Source: Ruegeria sp. ANG-S4 (GTDB taxonomy: Bacteria; Pseudomonadota; Alphaproteobacteria; Rhodobacterales; Rhodobacteraceae). Taken from it: a DNA stretch of 64,000 nucleotides. Within the stretch, counting starts at the first letter, position 1, and every line of letters starts with the position of its first letter. The stretch spans positions 992,001-1,056,000 of the forward strand of contig NZ_JWLK01000001.1 in the NCBI RefSeq assembly GCF_000814005.1, in the 5' to 3' direction. The position numbers and the translations under genes were made by a program. Shown piece by piece: positions 9,256-18,209 of this stretch. The notes beneath the pieces are model-generated. The model did not search any database and was not told where the DNA came from. It saw only the letters and a list, made by a program, of their open reading frames with translations.

Positions 9256-9537
9256 ATGGCGTTTTCTGGAAAAGTTCAGGATGTGTTCTTAATTACCGGC
9301 GAAGGCACTGTGCTTTGGCTCACGGGAGTTGTCGGAGAACCAATAGAGGGCGAGCGCATAGAAACTGAGCTCGGTGAGGCTTTGATTTTAGCCCTCAGTG
9401 AGCCAGCTATTCGAGATCGCTCCTGCCTCATGGGTAAAAAAGTCTCTCCTAATGGTGCAATATTGACCGATTTACCTATGCCAGATGCACAGGCGCTGCA
9501 CGAAACAACAGTTCGAACACTTAGAGGGCTTTCATGA
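9256..9537 (+). CDS. Small uncharacterised protein with an EF-Tu domain 2-like N terminus
   Basis: Protein of 93 residues starting 2 bp after the mccB stop; an in-frame GTG at 9250 is a less likely start. I do not recognise a family. Residues 5-37 follow the beta-barrel rhythm of translation-factor domain 2: a DVF strand, then ITGEGTV, then a TG..-..GE-I pattern. The C-terminal half has no motif I know. It overlaps the ASCH gene by 4 bp, so it is probably cotranslated with it. The EF-Tu-like resemblance is by eye only. Confidence 0.5.
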   Translation: MAFSGKVQDVFLITGEGTVLWLTGVVGEPIEGERIETELGEALILALSEPAIRDRSCLMGKKVSPNGAILTDLPMPDAQALHETTVRTLRGLS

Positions 9538-9968
9538 GCGAAGACCTTAGGCAACTGATCTCACGCTATCCCGGTGCGCAGACCTTCAAGTTTGGCGATA
9601 ATGCAACGCTGAGCGCTGAACTGCTGAATTTGGTGCGTGCAGGCAAGAAAACGGCAACCTGTGGTGCCTTGCGGGATTACCCCGAAGGCAGCGCAGACAC
9701 GCCGGTTGTGGGGCGCAGGGATATCGCTTTGGATTGGGACGACCGTCCGGCGCTGGTGATCGAAACGGTTGAGGTTTCGATCTGCCGTTATTGCGATGTG
9801 ACCGAGGATTTCGCGTTGGCCGAGGGCGAGAATGAGACGCTTGAGGGGTGGCGCGAAGATCACCGCCGGTATTTCGAACGAAATGGCGGGTTTGATCCCG
9901 AAATGGAATTGCTCTGCGAACGGTTCCGGCTGGTAGAGGATTTGGCGGAGAGAATTGATGTTCAATAA
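9534..9968 (+). CDS. ASCH-domain protein
   Basis: Protein of 144 residues matching the ASCH fold (PUA-related, proposed RNA or nucleoside binding; some members hydrolyse N4-acetylcytidine). The signature AGKKTAT with the preceding LLNLVRAG helix is at about residues 32-42, and the C terminus carries the usual E-x6-W-R-x-DH-x3-F pattern. It overlaps the preceding small gene by 4 bp and mccA by 11 bp, so it sits in the liu operon, although no role in leucine degradation is known. Its substrate cannot be deduced. Confidence 0.8.
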   Translation: MSEDLRQLISRYPGAQTFKFGDNATLSAELLNLVRAGKKTATCGALRDYPEGSADTPVVGRRDIALDWDDRPALVIETVEVSICRYCDVTEDFALAEGENETLEGWREDHRRYFERNGGFDPEMELLCERFRLVEDLAERIDVQ

Positions 9969-11889
9969 AATTCTGATTGCCAACCGGGGTGAGATTGCCT
10001 GCCGCGTGATCGAGACCGCTCAGAAGATGGGCGTATCCTGTGTGGCTGTGTATTCCGATGCGGATGCCTCAGCCAAGCATGTGCAGTTGGCGGATCAAGC
10101 CGTGCATATCGGCGGCGCGGCTCCGGCTGAGAGTTATCTGAAGGGGGATGTGATCATTCAGGCTGCGCTGGATACGGGGGCGCAGGCGATCCATCCCGGC
10201 TATGGGTTTCTGTCCGAAAATCCAGATTTTGTGGATGCGGTCGAGGCCGCCGGCTTGACCTTCATCGGACCTTCATCGGAGGCAATCCGCAAAATGGGCC
10301 TCAAGGACGCAGCCAAGGTGTTGATGGAGCAGGCGGGTGTGCCAGTTGTTCCGGGGTATCACGGTGAAAATCAGGACCCCGAGCATCTGGCGGGCGCGGC
10401 GGACACCATTGGCTATCCGGTCCTGATCAAGGCGGTTGCGGGCGGCGGCGGCAAGGGCATGCGCCTTGTCGAAAGACCGCAGGATTTTGCTGCTGCACTG
10501 GACAGTGCGCGGGGTGAGGCCCGTACGGCCTTTGGTAACGACGCGGTGTTGGTCGAGAAGTTCGTCGCCAAGCCGCGCCATATCGAGGTTCAGGTGTTCG
10601 GCGATGGCACCCATGCGGTGCATTTGTTCGAACGCGACTGCTCGCTCCAGCGGCGACACCAGAAGGTGATCGAAGAGGCCCCGGCGCCCGGCATGACGGC
10701 TGAGATGCGCGCGGCGATGGGGCAGGCCGGTGTGCGCGCGGCTGAGGCGATTGGATATAAGGGCGCGGGAACGGTCGAGTTTATCGTCGATGCCTCGGAC
10801 GGGCTGCGGCCAGACCGGTTCTGGTTCATGGAGATGAACACGCGCCTGCAGGTGGAACACCCGGTGACTGAGGCGATTACGGGTGTCGATCTTGTCGAAT
10901 GGCAGCTGCGCGTGGCGTCCGGAGAACGCCTTCCGAAACAACAGGATGAGCTTTCGATCAACGGGCACGCGTTCGAGGCGCGGCTTTATGCAGAAGATGT
11001 GCCCAAGGGCTTTCTGCCCGCAACGGGAAAACTGACACATTTGAAATTCCCCAACGGGTGTCGCGCCGATAGCGGTGTCCGCGCCGGGGACACGATCAGC
11101 CCATGGTATGACCCGATGATTGCCAAGATCATCACGCACGGACCGACGCGCTCTGTGGCGTTGCAGTCCCTGGCCCGTTCCCTGGAACGAACGGAGGTTG
11201 CAGGAACCGTCACCAACCTGGCGTTTCTGGGGGCATTGACCCGCCATTCCGGATTTGCTGCGGGTGACGTCGACACCGGATTGATCGGTCGCGATACCGA
11301 TGTTCTGGTTCAGGAATCCGCGGCTACAGACGACTCTTTGGTAGCGGCAGCGATGGCGGCGCTGGACTTGCTGAACCCAAAGGCCGAAACCGGGTTTACC
11401 TTGTGGGCGCCGTTGCACCGAGCGGTGCAACTCAGGCTGGATGAGCAGCAAATAGATCTGGATGTTCAGGTCGTTGGGCCGGACAGGCAGGTTTGGCGTG
11501 TGGGCGACAAGGAGATCGACGCGCATCTTGTTCAGGACCAATGGCTGATTAACGGTCGTCCGATGCCGCAGGTATCAATCGCGGGGTCCCAGATCACCGT
11601 GTTCCAGAACTATGGGGTGCGTTTCGAAACTGTCGATCCATTGGACCGCGATGCCGGAGCCACAGGCGACACCAACGTGATCGAAGCCCCCATGCCGGGG
11701 CTGGTCAAAGCGGTCTTTGCCGAGGCCGGGCAGGCCGTGCAGGAAGGTGACAGGCTGGCCATCCTCGAGGCGATGAAGATGGAACACTCTTTGCTGGCGG
11801 CACGGGACGGCGTTGTGGCCGAAGTTCTGGCCGAGGCGGGAACGCAGGTCGAAGCCGGCGCCGCACTTGTGCGGTTGGAAGAGGCGTGA
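9958..11889 (+). CDS. mccA: Methylcrotonyl-CoA carboxylase, biotin carboxylase/BCCP (alpha) subunit
   Basis: Biotin-dependent subunit of 643 residues that carboxylates its own biotin with ATP and bicarbonate. It starts with the biotin carboxylase motif ILIANRGEIACRV, has the glycine-rich ATP loop GGGGKGM, and ends with a biotinyl domain whose EAMKMEHS motif places the biotinylated Lys at about residue 607. ATG 9958 gives the canonical MFNKILIANRG start and overlaps the ASCH gene. It forms a dodecamer with MccB, and biotin would be attached by BirA encoded at 32504. Also called liuD. Confidence 0.95.
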   Translation: MFNKILIANRGEIACRVIETAQKMGVSCVAVYSDADASAKHVQLADQAVHIGGAAPAESYLKGDVIIQAALDTGAQAIHPGYGFLSENPDFVDAVEAAGLTFIGPSSEAIRKMGLKDAAKVLMEQAGVPVVPGYHGENQDPEHLAGAADTIGYPVLIKAVAGGGGKGMRLVERPQDFAAALDSARGEARTAFGNDAVLVEKFVAKPRHIEVQVFGDGTHAVHLFERDCSLQRRHQKVIEEAPAPGMTAEMRAAMGQAGVRAAEAIGYKGAGTVEFIVDASDGLRPDRFWFMEMNTRLQVEHPVTEAITGVDLVEWQLRVASGERLPKQQDELSINGHAFEARLYAEDVPKGFLPATGKLTHLKFPNGCRADSGVRAGDTISPWYDPMIAKIITHGPTRSVALQSLARSLERTEVAGTVTNLAFLGALTRHSGFAAGDVDTGLIGRDTDVLVQESAATDDSLVAAAMAALDLLNPKAETGFTLWAPLHRAVQLRLDEQQIDLDVQVVGPDRQVWRVGDKEIDAHLVQDQWLINGRPMPQVSIAGSQITVFQNYGVRFETVDPLDRDAGATGDTNVIEAPMPGLVKAVFAEAGQAVQEGDRLAILEAMKMEHSLLAARDGVVAEVLAEAGTQVEAGAALVRLEEA

Positions 11890-11966
11890 TCTGTCCGAAA
11901 GACATCGTTTGTGGCAGGGTCGCTTTGTCCGCAATCAAAAGATCATGACGTTGAGAGGAGCGCTGA

Positions 11967-12824
11967 ATGGGCGAACGGGTCGAGATATTCGAAGTTGGTC
12001 CGCGTGACGGGTTGCAGAGCGAAGCGCGCGACATTCCGGTGGCTAAGAAGGTGGCGCTGATCGACTGCCTGTCCCGTGCCGGGTTCAACCGGATAGAGGT
12101 GGCAAGTTTTGTATCCCCCAAACGGGTTCCCCAGATGGCAGGCAGCGCAGAGGTTCTGGCCGGGATCAAACGCGCTGACAACATGCGGTATGCCGCTCTG
12201 ACGCCCAACATGCGAGGGTACGAAGACGCCCTTGCGGCCAAGGCGGACGAAATCGCGGTTTTTGCGTCGGCTTCCGAAGGGTTTTCCAAGGCCAATGTCA
12301 ACGCATCCATCGCCGAGTCCATCGAGCGTTTCAAACCCATTCTCGAGGCCGCTCGTCATATTGACCTTCCGGTGCGAGGATATGTCTCTTGCGTGACGGA
12401 TTGCCCCTATGACGGTTCGGTCCCCCCCGAGAAAGTCGCCGAGGTTGCGGATGAGTTGTTTTCCTTGGGGTGCTATGAGATCTCGCTTGGGGACACCATC
12501 GGGCAGGGAACACCGGATTCGATTGCGCATATGTTGCTTGCAGTACGCGAGCAGGTGCCGGTTACTCGGTTGGCCGGGCATTTTCATAACACCAACGGCA
12601 AAGCCCTCGACAACATGGACGTCGCTTTGACCCTGGGTGTGCGTGTGTTCGATGCGGCCGTCGGTGGTCTGGGCGGATGCCCCTTTGCACCGGGCGCGGA
12701 AGGCAACGTTGCGACAGAAGATGTCGCCGAACACCTTGAGCGCCTCGGATACGAGACCGGCCTGAACCGAGACATTTTGAATGAGGCTGCGCAGATGGCC
12801 CGGTCCATGCGAACAGGCGGATGA
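11967..12824 (+). CDS. mvaB: Hydroxymethylglutaryl-CoA lyase
   Basis: Enzyme of 285 residues cleaving HMG-CoA into acetyl-CoA and acetoacetate, the last step of leucine degradation. The N-terminal EVGPRDGLQ motif supplies the metal and substrate Asp and Arg; the metal-binding HFHNTNG lies in the middle; the catalytic Cys is in GLGGCPFAPGA at about residue 238. A GAGAGGAG Shine-Dalgarno precedes ATG 11967. It follows mccA by 77 bp and precedes the hydratase gene by 7 bp. The liu-operon name is liuE. Confidence 0.95.
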   Translation: MGERVEIFEVGPRDGLQSEARDIPVAKKVALIDCLSRAGFNRIEVASFVSPKRVPQMAGSAEVLAGIKRADNMRYAALTPNMRGYEDALAAKADEIAVFASASEGFSKANVNASIAESIERFKPILEAARHIDLPVRGYVSCVTDCPYDGSVPPEKVAEVADELFSLGCYEISLGDTIGQGTPDSIAHMLLAVREQVPVTRLAGHFHNTNGKALDNMDVALTLGVRVFDAAVGGLGGCPFAPGAEGNVATEDVAEHLERLGYETGLNRDILNEAAQMARSMRTGG

Positions 12825-12831
12825 GGTTGAC

Positions 12832-13620
12832 ATGTTCGAAACGATCACTCTGACCACAGATGCGCGCGGCGTGGCCACTCTGACGCTCAATCGTCCCGAG
12901 AAACATAACGCCATGTCGGCGCAGATGATCCTGGAACTGACATTGGCAGCGACGCAACTGGCCTCGGACACCGAGGTTCGCGTCGTTGTGTTGACGGGCG
13001 CTGGCAAGACGTTCTGCGCGGGTGGCGATTTGGGTTGGATGAAGGCCCAGATGGAGGCCGATGAACAGACGCGGTTTGTCGAAGCCCGCAAGCTTGCCGA
13101 AATGCTGTCAGTGTTGAATGCGCTGCCCAAGCCCCTGATCGGCGCATTGCAGGGCAATGCCTTTGGTGGCGGTGTCGGGCTGGCGGCGGTTTGTGACGTG
13201 GCAATCGGAGTTGACACGTTGAAAATGGGCTTGACCGAAACCCGACTTGGGCTGATCCCTGCAACCATCGGCCCTTATGTGATCGCTCGGATGGGTGCTG
13301 CACGCGCGCGGCGGGTGTTTATGTCCGCGCGACTGTTCGATGCGGCTGAAGCGGTCGATCTGGGGCTTCTGTCCGGCAGCGTCTCGGCCGAGCATTTGAT
13401 GGATGCTGTCGAGACCGAGGTTGTTCCTTATCTGTCCTGCGCCCCTGGGGCGGTTGCTTCGGCGAAAGCCCTCGTCCAAAAGCTGGGGCCGCAGATTGAC
13501 AATACTGTGATTGACAACTCGATCTCGGCTCTGGTCGCCCGCTGGCAAACCGCCGAAGCACGGGAGGGGATCGCCGCGTTCTTTGAAAAGCGAAAACCCG
13601 ATTGGAACATTGGACCTTAG
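12832..13620 (+). CDS. liuC: Enoyl-CoA hydratase/isomerase, probable methylglutaconyl-CoA hydratase
   Basis: Crotonase-fold protein of 262 residues expected to hydrate 3-methylglutaconyl-CoA to HMG-CoA. The CoA-binding and oxyanion-hole segments are TFCAGGDLGWM and GNAFGGGVGLAAVCDV. The expected hydratase acid region reads GLTETRLGLIPATI, with the Glu retained. ATG 12832 is used because the conserved N terminus begins there; the open frame extends back into mvaB. It is the last gene of the leucine cluster, and its position completes the pathway, which is the main reason for choosing this substrate over generic enoyl-CoAs. Confidence 0.85.
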   Translation: MFETITLTTDARGVATLTLNRPEKHNAMSAQMILELTLAATQLASDTEVRVVVLTGAGKTFCAGGDLGWMKAQMEADEQTRFVEARKLAEMLSVLNALPKPLIGALQGNAFGGGVGLAAVCDVAIGVDTLKMGLTETRLGLIPATIGPYVIARMGAARARRVFMSARLFDAAEAVDLGLLSGSVSAEHLMDAVETEVVPYLSCAPGAVASAKALVQKLGPQIDNTVIDNSISALVARWQTAEAREGIAAFFEKRKPDWNIGP

Positions 13621-13712
13621 CAGACGTCGAAGTGAAACCCGCGACCAAGCTTGTCTGAGCGCATTGCTATCAAATCCTGCGCAGATTCCACGGGCTGCGC
13701 GCTTGTGTTCGG

Positions 13713-13741
13713 TTGACCCTCTGAGCCCGCACAGATACAGA
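13713..13741 (+). promoter_or_regulatory. Candidate promoter of the nuo operon
   Basis: TTGACC (13713-13718), a 17-bp spacer and TACAGA (13736-13741) lie about 65 bp upstream of the nuoA start, in the 186-bp gap after the leucine genes. The -35 is strong and the -10 matches four of six bases. No operator-like palindrome was recognised next to it. Confidence 0.5.
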
Positions 13742-13806
13742 ATATCCAGTCAACACGCCAATTGACGGCGCATCCCTTAAAGGCTTGCGCGGGAAAGGAG
13801 CTTTAC

Positions 13807-14172
13807 GTGGAAGACCTGCTGCGGGAGTACCTCCCGATTCTGGTGTTTCTTGCCGTAGCCGTGGGGCTTGGGATCGTGCTGATTCTGGCGGCTGTCGTGC
13901 TTGCAGTGCGCAACCCGGACCCGGAAAAAGTCAGCGCATACGAATGTGGCTTTAACGCCTTTGACGATGCGCGGATGAAGTTTGATGTCCGTTTCTATCT
14001 GGTCGCGATCCTGTTCATCATCTTCGATCTGGAGATCGCGTTTCTTTTCCCATGGGCCGTTGGTTTCCGCGACATCAGTGACGTCGGGTTCTGGTCCATG
14101 ATGGTGTTCCTTGGCGTTCTGACCATCGGCTTCGCCTATGAATGGAAGAAGGGAGCGCTGGAATGGGAGTGA
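13807..14172 (+). CDS. nuoA: NADH-quinone oxidoreductase subunit A
   Basis: Membrane subunit of complex I with 121 residues and three transmembrane helices. The quinone-site loop carries the conserved YECG and the second helix has [15 protein letters not shown]. The start is a GTG at 13807, preceded six bases away by AAAGGAG; the frame upstream of it has no homology. The stop overlaps the nuoB reading frame. First gene of the nuo operon. Confidence 0.95.
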   Translation: MEDLLREYLPILVFLAVAVGLGIVLILAAVVLAVRNPDPEKVSAYECGFNAFDDARMKFDVRFYLVAILFIIFDLEIAFLFPWAVGFRDISDVGFWSMMVFLGVLTIGFAYEWKKGALEWE

Positions 14173-14696
14173 TGACAGGTGCAAACACGGCCGACGTCGA
14201 CAGAGACGTCGCCACACAGGCGTTGAATGCGGAATTGCAGGACAAGGGTTTCCTGCTGACGTCTACCGAGGACATTATCAATTGGGCCCGTACTGGTTCG
14301 CTGCATTGGATGACCTTTGGTTTGGCCTGTTGCGCCGTCGAGATGATGCACACTTCGATGCCGCGCTATGACGCGGAACGGTTCGGGATTGCACCACGCG
14401 CGTCCCCGCGCCAGTCCGACGTGATGATCGTCGCGGGCACATTGACCAACAAGATGGCCCCGGCGCTGCGCAAGGTCTACGATCAGATGCCCGAACCGCG
14501 CTATGTGATCTCGATGGGGTCCTGCGCGAATGGGGGCGGGTATTATCATTACTCCTATTCGGTCGTTCGCGGTTGCGACCGCATTGTTCCGGTCGACATC
14601 TACGTGCCGGGCTGCCCGCCAACTGCCGAGGCGCTGTTGTACGGCCTTATGCAGTTGCAACGCAAAATCCGCCGAACCGGCACAATCGTACGCTGA
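14163..14696 (+). CDS. nuoB: NADH-quinone oxidoreductase subunit B
   Basis: Peripheral-arm subunit of 177 residues carrying cluster N2, the last [4Fe-4S] cluster before quinone. Its ligands are visible as the tandem Cys pair in LACCAVEMM, the Cys of GSCANGGG and the Cys of [11 protein letters not shown] 14163 has GGGAG about 7 bp upstream and overlaps nuoA by 10 bp; ATG 14172 is an alternative that would give a one-base overlap. Confidence 0.95.
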   Translation: MGVMTGANTADVDRDVATQALNAELQDKGFLLTSTEDIINWARTGSLHWMTFGLACCAVEMMHTSMPRYDAERFGIAPRASPRQSDVMIVAGTLTNKMAPALRKVYDQMPEPRYVISMGSCANGGGYYHYSYSVVRGCDRIVPVDIYVPGCPPTAEALLYGLMQLQRKIRRTGTIVR

Positions 14697-14707
14697 GGGG
14701 ACGGCAG

Positions 14708-15313
14708 ATGAGCGACGCACTTGAGGAACTTGGCACGCATATCGAACTGAAGCGGCCGGATTGCGTTCTGTCGTGGGATGTGAGCCACGGCGAACTCAAC
14801 ATGGATGTGTCGCTGTCCAACGTCGTTGAATTTGTTGAATATCTGAAAGCAGATCGGAACTGCCAATTCACGACCCTTGTGGACATTACGGGTGTTGATT
14901 ACCCCGAACGCGCCAAGCGGTTCGATGTGGTCTATCACTTCCTGTCGATGTACCAGAACCAGCGCATTCGCCTGCGGGTGTCGATCCGTGAAGAGGACAT
15001 GGTGCCGTCACTGGTGGATGTACACCCCTCGGCCAATTGGTTCGAGCGTGAAGTGTTTGATATGTTCGGCATCCTGTTTTCGGGCCATCCGGACCTGCGG
15101 CGCATTCTGACCGACTATGGGTTCCGCGGCTACCCGCTGCGCAAAGACTTCCCAACCACGGGCTACACCGAAGTGCGTTACGACGAGGCGCAGAAACGCG
15201 TTGTTTACGAGCCCGTATCGCTGGTGCAGGAATACCGCCAATTCGATTTCATGAGTCCTTGGGAGGGTGCGAACTACATCCTGCCGGGCGATGAAAAGCA
15301 GGAGGCTGAGTAA
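14708..15313 (+). CDS. nuoC: NADH-quinone oxidoreductase subunit C
   Basis: The 30-kDa hydrophilic subunit, 201 residues, helping form the quinone module with NuoD. The family signature runs through [12 protein letters not shown], and GYPLRKDFP closes the conserved core. nuoC and nuoD are separate genes here, as in alphaproteobacteria and unlike the fused enterobacterial nuoCD. It starts at ATG 14708, 11 bp after nuoB, and its stop abuts a small membrane protein gene. Confidence 0.95.
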   Translation: MSDALEELGTHIELKRPDCVLSWDVSHGELNMDVSLSNVVEFVEYLKADRNCQFTTLVDITGVDYPERAKRFDVVYHFLSMYQNQRIRLRVSIREEDMVPSLVDVHPSANWFEREVFDMFGILFSGHPDLRRILTDYGFRGYPLRKDFPTTGYTEVRYDEAQKRVVYEPVSLVQEYRQFDFMSPWEGANYILPGDEKQEAE

Positions 15314-15487
15314 ATGGGTGGTATCTGGTGGTTGATCCTGTCTGCACTGACGATCATTCCGATGCTGAAAATTCTGCCGTTTTTCGGGATCAACAAATAC
15401 TGGTGTCTGCTTTGCCTGATCCCTTTCGGTACGATCGCGCTGCTGTGGTGGGTCGGGTTGAAACTGCAGGAATTGGAGCGCCGCTGA
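15314..15487 (+). CDS. Small two-helix membrane protein in the nuo operon
   Basis: A 57-residue protein beginning right after the nuoC stop codon. It has two hydrophobic segments, about residues 4-23 and 31-49, separated by a short loop with INKYW, and ends in a charged tail ELERR. Translation would be coupled to nuoC and to the next small gene, which starts one base after its stop. I do not recognise a named family. The tight spacing and membrane character suggest a role near complex I, but that is inference. Confidence 0.65.
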   Translation: MGGIWWLILSALTIIPMLKILPFFGINKYWCLLCLIPFGTIALLWWVGLKLQELERR

Positions 15488-15488
15488 G

Positions 15489-15620
15489 ATGTTGATGCTG
15501 GGGGAACTGATCGCTTTGGGTGCGCTGGGCGTTTTGCTGGCCGGCGCTGCAGCCAAGGCTGCTGACGCGCGGAAAATCCGTGTCCGCACTGAGGCGAAGA
15601 AGAAGCGGGGGCAACGATGA
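15489..15620 (+). CDS. Very small protein with N-terminal helix and basic tail, nuo operon
   Basis: A 43-residue frame from ATG 15489 to a TGA that overlaps the nuoD start. The first half is a hydrophobic Ala/Leu/Gly helix of about 20 residues; the second half is strongly basic with several Lys and Arg. It has no recognisable family. Its support is positional: it fills the only gap between the previous small gene and nuoD, with start and stop overlaps on both sides. Confidence 0.5.
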   Translation: MLMLGELIALGALGVLLAGAAAKAADARKIRVRTEAKKKRGQR

Positions 15621-16843
15621 TGGACGGCTCCAGATATGATGACGGCAGCACTGATGCACTGAGCGGCGAACAGAAGATCCGAAACTTCAACATCAACTTC
15701 GGACCACAACACCCTGCCGCGCATGGTGTTTTACGCCTTGTCCTTGAGCTGGACGGCGAGATTGTTGAGCGGTGCGACCCGCATATCGGGTTGCTGCACC
15801 GGGGCACCGAAAAGCTGATGGAAAGCCGGACCTATCTGCAAAACCTGCCGTATTTCGACCGGCTGGATTATGTTGCGCCGATGAACCAGGAACATGCCTG
15901 GTGTCTGGCCATCGAAAAGCTGACCGGGGTTGAGGTGCCGCGCCGGGGGTCGCTGATCCGGGTTCTGTATTCCGAGATCGGGCGCATCCTGAACCACCTG
16001 CTGAACGTGACGACGCAGGCGATGGACGTAGGCGCGCTGACCCCGCCGTTGTGGGGCTTTGAAGAACGCGAAAAGCTGATGGTGTTTTATGAGCGTGCCT
16101 GCGGGGCCCGCCTGCACGCCGCCTATTTCCGCCCCGGAGGTGTGCATCAGGACCTGCCGCCAGAGCTGTTGGATGATATCGAGACATGGAGCCACGAGTT
16201 CCCCGCTGTTCTGGATGATATCGACGGGTTGTTGACCGAAAACCGCATCTTCAAACAGCGCAACGCTGACATTGGTGTGGTGACCGAGGATGACATTCAG
16301 AAATATGGCTTCTCGGGCGTGATGGTGCGAGGATCGGGCCTCGCTTGGGACCTGCGTCGTGCGCAGCCATACGAATGCTACGACGAGTTCGAGTTCCAGA
16401 TTCCAGTTGGCAAGAACGGCGACTGCTATGACCGCTACCTCGTCCGTATGGAAGAGATGCGCCAGTCGCTGCAGATCATCCGTCAGGCCATCGCCAAAAT
16501 CCGCGACTGCCCCGGGGACGTCTTGGCCCGCGGCAAGATCACGCCGCCGAAACGGTCGGACATGAAGACCTCGATGGAGAGCCTGATCCATCACTTCAAG
16601 CTATATACCGAAGGGTTTCACGTTCCTGCTGGCGAGGTTTACGCCGCCGTCGAAGCCCCCAAGGGCGAATTCGGCGTCTATCTGGTCGCCGATGGCACCA
16701 ATAAACCCTACCGCGCCAAACTGCGCGCGCCTGGGTATCTGCACCTGCAAGCCATGGACCACGTTGCCAAGGGCCATCAATTGGCCGACGTAGCCGCCAT
16801 CATCGGCACGATGGACGTGGTGTTTGGGGAGATTGATCGTTAA
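15617..16843 (+). CDS. nuoD: NADH-quinone oxidoreductase subunit D
   Basis: The 49-kDa subunit, 408 residues, which forms the quinone-binding cavity with NuoB. It is related to [NiFe]-hydrogenase large subunits but lacks the metal cysteines. The signature [13 protein letters not shown] carries the quinone-site His, followed by [15 protein letters not shown] 15617 overlaps the small upstream gene; ATG 15620 is equally possible. The stop TAA shares its last base with the nuoE ATG. Confidence 0.96.
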   Translation: MMDGSRYDDGSTDALSGEQKIRNFNINFGPQHPAAHGVLRLVLELDGEIVERCDPHIGLLHRGTEKLMESRTYLQNLPYFDRLDYVAPMNQEHAWCLAIEKLTGVEVPRRGSLIRVLYSEIGRILNHLLNVTTQAMDVGALTPPLWGFEEREKLMVFYERACGARLHAAYFRPGGVHQDLPPELLDDIETWSHEFPAVLDDIDGLLTENRIFKQRNADIGVVTEDDIQKYGFSGVMVRGSGLAWDLRRAQPYECYDEFEFQIPVGKNGDCYDRYLVRMEEMRQSLQIIRQAIAKIRDCPGDVLARGKITPPKRSDMKTSMESLIHHFKLYTEGFHVPAGEVYAAVEAPKGEFGVYLVADGTNKPYRAKLRAPGYLHLQAMDHVAKGHQLADVAAIIGTMDVVFGEIDR

Positions 16844-17946
16844 TGCTCCGCCGTCTTCACCCCGAACAACCCGACAGCTTTGCCTTCACCGCTGCCAACC
16901 AGCAATGGGCCGAAGCGCAGATGACGAAATACCCCGAAGGCCGTCAGGCCAGTGCGGTGATCCCTCTGCTGTGGCGCGCGCAGGAGCAGGAGGGGTGGCT
17001 GTCCCGTCCGGCGATTGAATCCGTCGCCGAGATGTTGGGCATGGCCTATATCCGCGTGCTTGAGGTTGCGTCCTTCTACTTCATGTTCCAACTGCAACCG
17101 GTTGGATCGGTTGCTCATATTCAGGTGTGTGGGACGACCTCCTGCATGATCTGCGGGGCTGAGGATTTGATTGCGGTCTGCAAGGAAAAGATCGCGGCGA
17201 AGCCGCATGAGTTGTCCGCCGATGGCAAGCTGAGTTGGGAGGAGGTCGAGTGCCTCGGCTCTTGCACCAACGCGCCCATGGCCCAGATCGGTAAGGATTA
17301 CTACGAAGATCTTACTGTCGAGACCTTTGGCAAAATCCTTGATGACCTGTCCAACGGCAAAGTGCCGGTGCCCGGTCCCCAGAATGGCCGCTACGCCGCT
17401 GAACCGTTGAAGGGCCTGAGCAGTTTGACCGAGTATGAAGCGGCGAAGCCTCAGTACAATGTCAGCGTCGAACTGGCGACGGAACTGGGCGACACGGTCA
17501 AGCGCATCGATGGAACCGAGGTCCCGATCCTGACCCCTTGGTTGGGCAAGGACGGAAAACAGGCCGGCGCATCCGCCGCGGCGAAGCCACCCAAAGCGCC
17601 CGAAACGCCGAAACCCGCAGTCAAACAAGCTGAAGCGGCAAAGGCAGACGCCAAGGAGGACGCGCCTGAGACGCTGGAGGGCGCGCGGGATGGCAAACCG
17701 GACGACCTCAAACTGCTCAAGGGCGTTGGGCCGAAGCTTGAGCAGATGCTGAACGAACTTGGATTCTATCATTTCGATCAAATCGCGGCATGGACCCCTT
17801 TGCAGATTGCATGGGTTGACGCGCGGCTAAAGTTCAAGGGCCGTATCGAGCGTGACGGTTGGATCGAACAAGCCACGATGCTGGCGGCAGGTGAAGAGAC
17901 CGAATTTGCAAAGCGTTCAAAGGCAGATGGCAAGCAAGAGGACTAA
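16843..17946 (+). CDS. nuoE: NADH-quinone oxidoreductase subunit E with C-terminal helix-hairpin-helix extension
   Basis: The 24-kDa subunit holding [2Fe-2S] cluster N1a. Cysteines 96, 101, 137 and 141 in VCGTTSC and CLGSC are the ligands. At 367 residues it is about 150 longer than the enterobacterial protein. After the thioredoxin-like core comes a linker rich in Ala, Pro and Lys (about 236-285). A helix-hairpin-helix-like domain follows (about 286-348), with [17 protein letters not shown] as its core. The extension resembles DNA-binding or ribosomal-protein tails; its role in complex I is unknown. It starts within the nuoD stop codon. Confidence 0.93.
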   Translation: MLRRLHPEQPDSFAFTAANQQWAEAQMTKYPEGRQASAVIPLLWRAQEQEGWLSRPAIESVAEMLGMAYIRVLEVASFYFMFQLQPVGSVAHIQVCGTTSCMICGAEDLIAVCKEKIAAKPHELSADGKLSWEEVECLGSCTNAPMAQIGKDYYEDLTVETFGKILDDLSNGKVPVPGPQNGRYAAEPLKGLSSLTEYEAAKPQYNVSVELATELGDTVKRIDGTEVPILTPWLGKDGKQAGASAAAKPPKAPETPKPAVKQAEAAKADAKEDAPETLEGARDGKPDDLKLLKGVGPKLEQMLNELGFYHFDQIAAWTPLQIAWVDARLKFKGRIERDGWIEQATMLAAGEETEFAKRSKADGKQED

Positions 17947-17975
17947 GCAGGTGCCCTACAGGGCATCGGGATGAC

Positions 17976-18203
17976 ATGGACCAGAGCAAGGAACAGGCCA
18001 TAGCCCGCAAGGGTCGACATATCGGTATCGTCATCGCTGTAACGATGGTGATCTGGCTTGCCGTGACACTGTTCATTGGTCCTGCACTGGGAATGCCCGG
18101 GCGTTTTGCCCTGTTGTTCGACTTTGCTGCACTTGCGGGGTTCTTCTATGCGGGTGTCAACATTTTTCAACTCTGGCGCATGCGTCAGGACAGTCAAAGG
18201 TAA
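17976..18203 (+). CDS. Small two-TM protein of DUF5337 type
   Basis: A 75-residue protein with a polar N terminus (QAIARKGRHIG), two transmembrane helices (about residues 16-37 and 41-65) and a basic tail. From memory it resembles DUF5337, a small family restricted to Rhodobacterales and found between nuoE and nuoF. It ends 6 bp before nuoF. No catalytic residue is visible, so an accessory or assembly role is only a guess. Confidence 0.65.
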   Translation: MDQSKEQAIARKGRHIGIVIAVTMVIWLAVTLFIGPALGMPGRFALLFDFAALAGFFYAGVNIFQLWRMRQDSQR

Positions 18204-18209
18204 CAGGCG

